NCBI GenBank assembly: GCA_015680685.1
Contig: MNCI01004927.1
Location: 378,395 to 430,714 of the forward strand
From: Gnetum montanum
Taxonomy: Eukaryota; Streptophyta; Gnetopsida; Gnetales; Gnetaceae
Length of the DNA stretch: 52,320 nt
Direction of reading: 5' to 3'
A program made the position numbers and the translations under genes. Below, piece by piece: positions 34,401-46,400 of this stretch (the first letter of the stretch is position 1; each line of letters opens with the position of its first letter). The notes beneath the pieces were generated by a model, which saw only the letters and a list, made by a program, of their open reading frames with translations, did not search any database and was not told the DNA's origin.

Positions 34401-37400
34401 ACTTAAAAGGCTACCCCAAGCCTTCTATTTATGAAGAAACATGAGGACGAGACCCCAATCCTAATACATGTGGGATACCAAGCCTCCTATATATGAGGAA
34501 ACATTAGGACCAAACCCCAATCCTAATACATGTGGGATAAAACACATCCCCACATCAAATGCAACATTAAAAGAAATACAACAATTAATGTATTTGTCTT
34601 CATTTTTCCAACAGCCAGGACCTAGCTCCTTGTTCTCAGACACCGCCCCAGTCAAGTCAAAGGTACCAGAAAAATTCATAATCACTCCATATGAAAAGAA
34701 ATTCAAGCCCAAATATCATGCTCCAAGAGAAAGATTAAAGAAAGCGAATCTACCTAAAGGAATTATGCACCAGATTAAGAAGACCATCTCCAACGTATCA
34801 TTGCTACTCATTCCAATCAAAAGAGCAGTAGACAGAAAGGTTAAATGGAGAAAATTTACAGCTTTCATAGATACTGGTGCTACTCTAAATTTTGCTCATC
34901 AGAATGTAATGGAGAACTGGGTAGAACCTACCAGGCCATTTAAGATAGATACTATGAACAGAATGAGGCATCTAAATAAGTTTAGTGTAGATATTCCGGT
35001 TAGGCTGAGCGACACTTTAATAGGAGAAACAGACTTCATCCAAATCAGCGATGGAGGATTTGACATAGGCTCGTCCAGATCAGGGATGGAGTGAAGTTGA
35101 ATTTTGGTCCATGAGGTTTCCACTTCCAACTTCTACCTGGTAGCATCAAAAGGAGGCCATTTATAGATGGATCTACGAGGACCTAATGGAACTATAGAGC
35201 ATCAGCCCATCTCAGATGAGGAGATTCTTTTGGATTAGAATGAGGCAAAGCTTCATAAAATTTGGGAAAGCACAGTGTATCTTCCCAGACTCAAAAAACT
35301 AATGTTGGATCTACAAAAGGGGGCAATGTTCCTAGATAGAACCAACAGAACAACCACTTTGCCCAAGGCCCTACAAACAATCATGGTTCACAACAAAAGA
35401 CAAAAGAATCTAGGGATAAGTGACAACCAGGAGGAAAGAAATGCCGTTTCCCTTAAGGACCATTTAAGGGTCCTATTCAATGTTCCATTTGTAGGGGTAA
35501 TCACCTAGCAAGAAACTGCCCTCTTAGTGCAAGGGCTAAGAACAATAAAGATTCTTCATTACCTTCATTGATGACTACATCAAAAAAAATATGGATCAAA
35601 CACTTCAAAAATAAGTCCCAGCTCTTTTATTCCTTTCAATCATATAAAGCTCTTATTGAAAAGAAATGTGGCTGCACTATTAAGACACTGCAAACACACA
35701 ATAGAGGGGAGTATGTCTTTAAAGAATTCAATGAATCTCTGAAAATGGAGAAAATGGAAGGCATCAAACATGACACTACAGAACCGTAGGGAGATACTGG
35801 TGTGCTTTATGAAAGAAGAATTTCTTCTAGCTTAAAGAGTAAATTCTATAGAACTGATGTCAAACCTGCAATCCTTTATGATACAGAATGTTAACCTATC
35901 AAAAAGCATCAGGCTCAACACATGCATGTGGCAAATATGCATATGCTAAGGTGAATGTTGTGTATTACTAAGAAAGATCAGACCCATTCCAATTATTAGG
36001 AAGAGTTTGGGAGTAGCACCCATAGATGAAAAGATTAAGGAAGGTCATTTTAGAGGGTTTGATCATGTGCTAACAAGACCAGAAAATGCTCCTGTTAGAA
36101 AAGGTAGAGGGGAACCAATAAAGAGGTAGACCAAAACATACTTGGTTTGCTTGCATAAAGAAAGACATCCAGGAGATGGGTATTAATGCTTATTTGGCTC
36201 TTAATAGAAGTAAATGGCATAAAAAATCTCATATAGCCAACATGAAACTGCAGTGCCAAGAACACCACAACAAAATGATATTGTAGAATGCATGTACAAA
36301 ATGCTTCTTGATATGGTTAGATCCATGCTAATATACAATAAGCTGCCTATCTACATGTGAGGGAAGCATTCGACACAGCAGTCAAAAATGTGAACAATCT
36401 TCCAAAAAAACACAAAAAAGCACCCTTTTGACCAACAAAGACTTCTAGCATAAAGGTTCAAAATTTTTAGCTCACAACACTATGCCTTTATATTAACTGA
36501 GCACCAGAACAACTTGTAACCACATGCATAACTATGACTCTTCGTCAGATATGGCACAAACTCAAAGGGCTACAAGGCATTCTTACTACAACAATGAAAG
36601 ATTGTGATTAATGAGAGATGTCATATTTGCCAAAACAAAGGAAGAACTCATCACATTAGATGATAAAGCCACAGCCCATCCTTGGAAGCATAATGACCAG
36701 ACTTTGTATGTATGACATACCCATATAGATTCCAAATTTTGGAGAGGGAAGTGATACCCTCAATGTAATGACTTGGTCACAAATCCTAAACTTTGCAAGA
36801 AGATGGTTATACCAATTGTCAGAGCAGTGGCAAGTTGCAATAGGAAGACAACTCGATCAGCAAGAGGCTGTTATAGTAAAACAAAAACATTGAAATTTTA
36901 AAGTTAAACATTTCCCAATAGAAATCATTGAAAACTGACTCCCAACCACAAGTTTAGCATTTTTTTAAACTTTTCAAGTATCATTAATTGTTGTGCATCT
37001 GATATGTGTTCCCCAACGAAATAGAGTGTGCTCCCATTCCAGGAAAACGAGCAGCGAATAGATTTCCATGGGAGCACGCTCCCACATAACATTGGACACT
37101 TGCATCTAAAAATTTTTCAGCGCCCATTCTGTCCATTGGTTTTGACTTCCAAGACCTGTTTCTGAGAAATGAAACACATAGCAATATTTAACAAAGAAAA
37201 TTTCACATTCTCCACCGATGACATCCATGTAGGATGCCACCTTTCTGAAAATTTCATCCACAACGTCATTTATACTGTGAGTCAAACAAGCTAAACTGTA
37301 AAGTCCGTGCATCAAGAATACACAGAGAAAACAAAATGGTATATGTAAGGGCCATAAGTACTGCTCTTCTACTATGAGTTCTGTTTTTCTTTTACTCTGA

Positions 37401-40400
37401 TGTGGCTGTAGCTGTTGTGTGCTCTTTTATATCCTCTTTACATTTCATGAGATACAAAGTCTTTGATTGGATTATTGACTCATTTTTTAATCTTCTAGAA
37501 CACTATTTATACATAATAGTTTTATGAGATATCTAGTCAGCTATTCCAGGACTTTTCTCCTAAAAATTAGATGATTGCAAGAATCATTATTACCGATAAG
37601 GTGAAACAATAATAAAACTACCAACAAACAGTTAGCAACAAGATAGCTAAGCCAATCATGATGACGCACGGCTCCATCTTCAAAATTCAAAGTTTAATAT
37701 CGAGAGACAATATCTCAGAATGATACAAGACTGTCTTTTTAGCAAACAATCTCCCAGGATGGCAATTAAGGAATCAGAATTGCACAAACATTGATATTGA
37801 TTACCATATTCAATTTTTTTTTATTTACTAGATAGAAGCATTGAAATCACATGATTACATAACCATAAAAACAATGCCACGTTACTAATTAAACTTACAT
37901 CTATGATACCATTCTACAAGCTTTCAACTGAAAAATCCAAAAAACATAATTAACTAGCAATGTTAGATTTCCAGAAAAAAACAGATGAAGAAGAAGAAGA
38001 ACATATATTATGTTATATATTTCGGTGAAATAATCATTTCTACAGGTTTGAATCTCCTGTACATTGTCAATCTAAACCCATCCCCATTTTAGTATGAAGA
38101 AAAGACAGATATCATCAATGTAAAATCATAACCTTTTTTTTGGCTTCATGATAAATATTGGGAACAAGAAGTGAAAGAGATAAAGATGCTACCTGATTGT
38201 GTGGGAAATGAATTGAAATAATTGGGATGCATGCAACCCCAGACACCATTATTATGAATCCCAAAAGCAAGCCGTCAGATGGTGGTCTACCTTGCCACCA
38301 TTGAAGGCCTTCAAAAATTGTTTCTCGACACAGCCAAACAGAAAAGGCAATAACAGAAGCATGTGCAACAGCTTGCCATGGCTTCATTCCTGAAGCTATT
38401 TTACCTTTCTCTCTGCATACATTATGATGAAAATCCTATTCATTTTTAAGCACCAGCACTTAAAATCAAAGGTTTGTAAAAATAACCACCTATCACTACT
38501 TGAATTGATATTACTACATTACTTGTAGAGCAGCAATGGAGGAGAAACTGCCAGCAGCAAGATTACAGAAACCCAGAGAACTGTCTTTGATGCAAGGAAA
38601 AGAATTGACAGCTTAGCAGTGTATAGGCTTGTCAACACCCAAACAGTCTTGGTACCAATACGATTGTCCAAAGATAATCTCCTCACCAAAGTAAGACCTA
38701 AAACTGTTGTTGCAATTACCATGTAACTGGGATAGATAACCTCATCCTCATAGTAGAAGTAATATAAGCTTGCATACACGTGCAACCGGTTTTCTATGTA
38801 GCAGACTAACAATGCATGACTTATAAGACCACATTCTGTTAGCAACCGAGTCTTCAAAGGAAGTAAGGCAAGACCAGGAATCATCATTGCCAATACAATT
38901 GTTGAAATAATATACTTGCAAAATGTCTTCAATGCCATTCCAGCCAACCAAATATTCAAGCTCCAATAGTTGTGTACCACAAACCAAGTAACAGGTAGGC
39001 TGGCAGCAACCACAAATATGAAATAAGAAGCTACTGTCTTCTTTATAAAGAACTGGGATATGTTATATCCAGCGGCAAGTGCTGCAGGCCACAACTGCAA
39101 ATGGAAAAGGACCTTGACATTAGCAAACCAAATGAAAATTTATTCACACATATATATGCATATAAATGTAACTTCTTCCATCCATCTTATTCCTCTGCAC
39201 TGAAGATGAATCTATGCAAGATTCCAAAATATCACATGCCATAGGAAACCAAAAAGAAAATTATGGATTTGAGGTGCTCCCAAAGGTAGATAAACAGAGA
39301 AAACATGGCATCTTCCTAGACATAGTTCCTCAGAAGAAGCTAACTAAACACTACAAACACCCAATTATATCATCTAAAATGACAAAACTACAGATGTTAA
39401 CAAAGCATGATTTCTTAAGGTTGCAAGAAATAAACTTATGTTCCTGTCAGCATTCACAAATACATACCCTCCTAAAGAAACTTACAAGGAAAACTCAAGA
39501 AGATAGGTTGTAGTTCATGATTTGGTACTTCCATGCAGAATGTTAGGATAGTAATTCATAATGCATGGCCATTGAAAGTCAGTTTTTTTTTTTTCTGTAA
39601 TTGTCTATTGAGTTGGTTATGTGTGTGTTGGTTAACTCGAGAAATTAACTTAGAAAACAATCTGGATGTGTTGTAAGGAGTCACAACTCCTCATGGTGAA
39701 TTATTCATTTGCTGTGTATGTGAGGGAGTATAAACATGAATTGAAAAAGTCAGTTCCTAAATAGGGAAAAGACTGCCAACGAAAAGATCAGAGAGAAACA
39801 TATTCACAAAACAGAAGAAAAACATGAGCACAGGAAAACCTGCAATTCATATTTTACAAGAATTTTCCAAGTTAATATGTAAAAGAATTTTGGGTTTTCT
39901 GTCTCTGCTTTCATAAAAGATCCTGAGTACACAAACTTTTAACATGGTATTAGAACGACCAAAGGAAGTGGATGACCTTACAAATTTCATGCATTGTTTA
40001 TCACTAGATGATGATAATAACAACCTTCTGAGCTCTCTTGTAAAATTAGCAAGGATGGGCTAACAAAATGAAAGTTCTATTTCAAGCAAGGCAACTAAGG
40101 AGTGTAGTGCCCAATTTGAATTTCATGAGTTAGAGGATGATTGGAAGAGAAACCAAAATGATATGGCCTTGGGACTGTTGCTCATGAGTATCTCAGATCT
40201 ATGGCATGGATACAGCTGCCAAAATATGGAACAATTGGATCTCACGTTTGGACAGTTGGATGAAGCCAAGAAAGATCATCTTCTCGTTAAGTTACTAACA
40301 ATGAAGATGAAACCAGACCAAAAGATTGCAAACTTTGTTACCGAAATAAAATCTGTGACCCTTAAATTGGGAAGTGGTGGAGAAATAATTCATAATGAAA

Positions 40401-43400
40401 AACTCGTGAGGTGTTTGTTGCAAGCTCCTCCCAAGAAATACTGTAAATTTATACAAGCCTTAAATGCTTTGGGAGAAAGATCCAACTTCATGGTATTGGT
40501 TGCACAACCTCAGTTTCCAGAATCAACAATAAAACTAGAGGTAAAAAAACTCCGGAAAAAGAACAAGATGTATACACCACAAAACAATCAACAGAAATAT
40601 TCCATGTGAAGTAATTAGCAACAGAACAATTCACAAAATCACAATAATAAAAGAAGGAACAACAATAATGCAGGAAATAAAACATGGTTTGTCTGAGGAG
40701 AAACTGGGACATGAACTCAAGGATTGCTGGTTCAATCTGAAAAATTGAAAAACATCTCTACTACAAAAAACAGATTATCCAACGGAAGATGGCCCAGCAG
40801 CAACAACAACAAAGGAACAATTCAAATAATCATAGGAGAGATGAAGCTAACTTATTTGTAGATGAAATAATCTCAATCATCGAGAATGTGTCAAACCCTG
40901 ACTCACTCTTGCACCCTCCCTTGCCATGCCACAATGGTTCCCAACACCCCTCTAAAACCTTCGCCTTGTTATAATCAGATCTGAAAACANNNNNNNNNNN
41001 NNNNNNNNNNNNNNNNNNNNNNNNNNNNNNNNNNNNNNNNNNNNNNNNNNNNNNNNNNNNCAGTAAAAAGGAAATAGCACAAGAACACAGAGAGTTACGT
41101 GGTTCGGGCCCCTTTTACCCTACTTCCACAACAATGCTGATCTGCCTTCTATTCTTCTCAAATCTTAAGGACACAAGCCGTCCTTGCAACTTTTCAAACA
41201 CACAATCTGTTATTCCAACAGATCTCAGATCAACACCAACAAGACTCACGTCTCCAAGGTAAAACCTTGATACAATGCTTTCACTTTGAAGCACACACTA
41301 AAAGGCTACCCCAAGCCTTCTATTTATGAAGAAACATGAGGACCAAACCCCAATCCTAATACATGTGGGATAAAACACATCCCCACATCAAATGCAACAT
41401 AAAAGGAAATACAATAATTAATGTATTTGTCTTCATTTTTCCAACACGCCTCCCTCCCTTGCCCATGACTCTGGCAGGGGCAGTGTCACCATGGTTCCCC
41501 TCTAAGGAGGATATTGGCAGACACCTCCCTCCAATGTGTGGTCCTGATTCCCCTCACTAACCCCATTTCCACTCCTGCCGACACAACAAACCCTTCAGCC
41601 CTTGCCTCCCAGGATTGACATGAATACACCGTAGCTCAAAACAACATTGCCCCCTTTGGTAGAGCATGAGTACGTGCCCCAGAAGATCCCCAAGATTGCC
41701 AATTGCACATCTGTATTGAACTAGCTCTGATTCAAAAGGTGAGGCCCAATTGCTGGGCATCCTCTATTTGTCGCATTTGGTTCACCTCTGTTTCATTTGC
41801 TTGTCTCAGTGTTTTACTTCAATGAACCAGTTTATAATCACCTTGTTTCATTTTGTTCCCCTAAAATATGGTGCTGCTCAAATTGTACCGTACGTAAATT
41901 TATTATTTAACATAAATAAACTCATTTTGCCTTTAAAAATTTACGTCAGTTCACTGCATTCAGTAAACATACTTGACTAGATCCTATGAGCACGTGAAAG
42001 TCACCATTAATGAGACCTAACAGATGTAAACATTATCCATATAGAAGCACACTATCATAAGTAACTCAGTTTTAAAATTACGCACACACTCTTCAAGTAA
42101 TAGAATGAGATGTACAAATATACTCATAAGAACTCTATTTCTAGGATTATGGAACATGAGGGGCTATTGCCTTACACTATCATAGTTTTATGATTTTCAA
42201 ACCTTCCTAAATTAGCTTCCAGAGAGCATTAGGCTGAGAGCGTACAAACTATTAAAAATGCCAACCTCAATTAGGGGAAGTTTCTAGAAGTTCCAAAAGT
42301 GTCACTGTACAGTCAAGAAATCATGGCAAGGTTCAATCAATATAGGATTAGCTAACTTGAAGCACAAGCAGCCACATGTATAAATTGTGATAAAGCAATA
42401 ACGGAATTGGTTGCCTAAGCATTTGCCCCAATTTGGTAGGGCTAGGAAGTCACTTTAAATTACCTTTTCTTTGTCACAATGTCTTTCAATGTGTGGCTGT
42501 GGCCTTCATGGTTATTTCATTGTTGCTTGCACTCATGGTTGTCGTTGATTGCTGACAATTCATATTAGAGCTAGGATTTGTGGATTCAAATCTCCCTGGT
42601 CCCCTATCCAACTAGTGTTTGCACTTAGCATGCCCAGAGGAAGATTGCTGGTGCTCACCTTGCCCACCAGGTTCTATAGTAAATTTCAACCAATGTTATG
42701 GCCTTTAGATTCAAGGTTTGTTGGGCTGTACTAGTGCTTATGGTAAAACAAAAACAACAATTTGATGGTTGGATTGATACTTAAATGCAGTGTGGCACAC
42801 ATTTGGAGGGCGCTGGGCCATGGGGACACTAGGGCATGTCCATAAATGCATTTGCGGATGGGATGATTTTTAGGGAACATCATGAGGACACAATGGGGAC
42901 ATGAGAGGAATAGTTTTGTAAGCTTTCAGATTATGGATAATTTGTTTTTGGTTCTGATTCTTGAATTATTTTGAAAATTTGCATTGCAATCTGGACAAGG
43001 CATTTTGGAGGTATTTTAAAACACAGCAAAGAGTTGTAGCTGGTATCTTAGGTACATTTTGGATGCCCAAGATATACCAGACGTCCCACCTGTGTACCCA
43101 AACATTTGGGGGTGCATCCCCATCCCCAGGATGTCCCAAATGTGGAATTTTTTGCAGAAACATGACCCTGCATAACACAGCTTAAATGGCTCCAAGTTAT
43201 ACTTCTGTGGTAAATATGAATGAATTACATGGCTGTAACTTGTTCAAATTCTCACATGTTGCATGAAATTGAATGGTAAACATGTTGAGGGGGTGTCAGT
43301 CACAACGGGATGTGTTTTTAAGTTTAACCCTTGTGTTCACATTGGAAGGTGATTGTCAGATATAGATGGTCATACGAACATATTATACTAGTGCCAACTA

Positions 43401-46400
43401 TTAAAATGTTATTAAAAGTTCTAGAAGCTTCTGGGTGTAATCAAGAAGCCATGCCTAGGTTCATTGAACCTAGGATCAGCTTACTTGATGCACAAGCAAC
43501 AAGACATATGAATTGTGACACAGAATAATGGAATTGACTGCCTGAGCATCTCCCCTAATTTGGTAGGACTCGCAAGCCACTTACAATTACCTTTTCTTGT
43601 TATGATCGACTTCAATGTGTGGCAGTGCTGTTTGTTGCTATTGCACTTTTGCCACAAGTAGTATCAGAGCTAGAGGTCGCAAGTTCAAATATACTCGATG
43701 CCTTATCCAACTGTTGTGTGCACTTAGCATGTAGATCAAGGGGGAGATTGTTGGTGTGTCATTTGAACTACCTGCTAGGCAGTGGATATAAACATTTTAA
43801 GCAAGGACAACTTTTGGCTTCATGATTAGATGGACCTAGGGTAAAACAAAAACAGCATATTGATGGTTGGATCAATGGTTAGATGGCTCTAGTTTATATT
43901 TCTAGGTTTGTCTCTTGGTATGTATGGATGAATTAGATGCATATAACTTGTAATTGTCACACTAGCAAGAAATTTGAATAGTGTACATGTTGAGGGAGAG
44001 ATTTGATCAAGGGAGGTGTTTTTCTAAATTTAACCCTGATGCTGGCATTCAGAGGGTATTGTTAGATATAAAAATCAATGTCAACATATTAGGGTAATGT
44101 GTTAATGCCAATTATTAGAAGAAACTTTTTAAAGTTCAAGAAGCTTCCAGGTGCTGTCAAAAAACCATGACTAGGCCCAATGGATCTTGTATCAACTTGT
44201 TTGATGCACGGGTAACCACATATATAAATGGTGATGAGGAATAATGGAATCAAATGCCTAAGCATTTCCTGTTTTGTATGACTCAGGAACCAAATTCAAT
44301 TACCTTTTCTTTGTCATTATGGCTTTCAATGTGTGGTGTCCCCTTCATATTTATTATGTTTTTGATTGTGTTCATGGTTGTCTGTGATCACTCACAACAA
44401 AATTACGTGAGAACATATTTCTCAAACACGCCAGCTATTGCATAAACAAAACGCACTCCATCTTCTTTTGGATTTCAAAAGTACATCCAACCAATATGGA
44501 AACCATAAGTTACATGTCAAAGAAAGAAAAGTTGGTGGAACACCGGTACAGTTACAGATTGATCTGATTATCAAACCACCACTGAAGCTGGCATTCATCA
44601 CCTTACTCTGTGCATCTATGTTTACAATGGAATTAGAAGTATCACAGTATTGAGCATAAAAACAGAAAAATTTTCCAGAAATTGCCAATTCATTGAACAA
44701 CCTTATTGTAACCTACACCTACATACATTATAGAGTTACGTACATAAGGCCTTTTCTTTGCAGGCTGGGCTCCTCTCAATCAGCTCAGGTGGCTCAGACA
44801 CCCAGGGCAAACTACAGTAGCCCATTACATGTAGGGAATTCTATTTTAGTTTCACCGTACTGCCCCGTACCATACTTTCAAGACATCCCAATAGAGAGAT
44901 AAACACACATGGATGTTATTTTTGTTTGGTTTTTTGTGATAGTGGATTTTTTTTTCTTTTTCTTTTTCTGTTTTCCAAAATTTTCCTAACATAAACTCAT
45001 GCTCATGCATTTTCAGCAAAATGGCATGGCTCCGGTAAAGACTCAACGCGTTATCATGATTCCAAGCATACGGGCAATGCCAATTTTTAAACACAACAAT
45101 ATCTGACTGACCTTCAGGATACTCACATATCAATCCAATTTCACCGAGATAAGAATTTGTACCGAAAATGGTTGCAGTGAAACATTATTAATCTGAAAGG
45201 TATTTGCAAAAAAAGTTTTGAGGCTACAGTATTATAAAGCATGCTAATTTGCATCCAAGGAAAGCTCAATCAACATTTCCCTAGTCCCTTTGTGGCAGAG
45301 TGGTATTGTTCTGACTTCTGAAAGCATGCAATATGTAAAAATTTTAAGCATGACACATATTTAAATACATGAATACCCAGATAGCATAAAGTAAATTGAT
45401 GCAGTGGCAGATTCATTTTTTTCCAGAACGGACTGTACTTTTTGTTTCCACAATTTTGAGCTTGACAAAAATATAGGGTCTTATACAAATACATCAGCAC
45501 TGCAGCAGGTTGCAGTGAAAAGAGTTTTTAAAGAATTTTCATGTTTCCAGCTTGAATAAAACTTCACATGGTTTCAAAGTGAATGCTGGTATAAATTAGA
45601 ATCCTAATATATAACATTTATAGATCACAAATCAACCAAGCCAAACTAACTATTCCCACAACAAACAGTTGATCGATGAAAGTTCGTACTCGTAAAACTT
45701 AATACCTCCAAAATCAACATTAATTTCATAAAATTCAGCTCAATATAGCTTACCAGTACTGGCACACCGACAACAATTGATCCTGCCAATGCAACAGCAA
45801 TGGAAACTGCAGTAAAAATAGCAGAACCAACAGCATTTCCAACGAGCCCGACTGCATAGGCACCAGAAGCTGCAGCTCCCCCCAGCATAGTTAAAGACAC
45901 TGTCAGATAATTCCATGGTGGCGACAAATGCACATACCTGGCAAATGACCTGAAAACAACCCTGATCTCCAGGCAGAGGCATACCACCATCAAGGCAATA
46001 GCGCCGTTGACAATCCTGATCTGCTTCAGCTGATCAGGATCCTTGGAAACATACCACAACGCCCCAAAACTAGAAGCATACAGCTGAAACAGCAGCGGCA
46101 TGAAAAATAGCAACAACAGGTCGCACACATTGGCAATGGAGGCAAACAGAACAGAATGATGCGATCCAATATGGAACAGAACCGGCAGAAACATCAGACA
46201 AAGCGTGTGTAGCGCACCCTCCAGGGGGCCCAGAATGAGCGACTCGTCGTCAATTTGGCCGCCATATCGGCGATTATGCCTAGGGCCTGTGCGGAAGGAG
46301 GAAACCCTGGGCATGGCGAAAAGCCAGTAGAAGAGGCACTGTATCCCCATCATGAAGTAGGGCGCGTGATCCATTCCAGACGCCGCGACGACAGCGAAGG

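Larger units (their letters stand above)
28645..34613 (-). mobile_element. Ty1/copia retrotransposon, nearly complete, with 5-bp TSD
   Basis: The element lies between GCCAG at 28640-28644 and GCCAG at 34614-34618. In its own (minus) orientation it has, in order: 5' LTR 34613-33906 (TGTTGGAAAA... to ...GATTATAA); a primer-binding site TGGTATCGGAGC near 33903-33892, complementary to initiator tRNA-Met with one mismatch; a gag-pol frame 33878-29883; a polypurine tract AAGGGGGAGTT at 29840-29830; and a 3' LTR 29829-28645, disturbed by the assembly gap and duplication. It is in sense with NEF1. Gag-pol has two nonsense codons and changed catalytic residues, so it cannot move by itself. Confidence 0.95.
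25240..35094 (+). other. Endogenous caulimovirid relic, interrupted by a copia element
   Basis: The relic comprises a movement-protein-like ORF (25240-26778), a coat protein region with zinc knuckle (27069-28640) and an aspartic protease region (34614-35094). The copia element at 28645-34613 has inserted between coat protein and protease. The order MP, CP, PR is that of Caulimoviridae (plant pararetroviruses). No reverse transcriptase or RNase H is visible to the right, so the relic is truncated. Four in-frame stops and a frame change are present. Endogenous caulimovirids are known from gymnosperm genomes (gymnendovirus type); assignment to that group is inference. It lies antisense to NEF1 inside intron 3. 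Confidence 0.75.

Noticed and set aside
36984-37315. Two overlapping minus-strand ORFs of 66 and 69 codons in NEF1 intron 3
   Set aside because: No recognisable domain, no splice-compatible homology to NEF1, and the surrounding sequence looks like intron.
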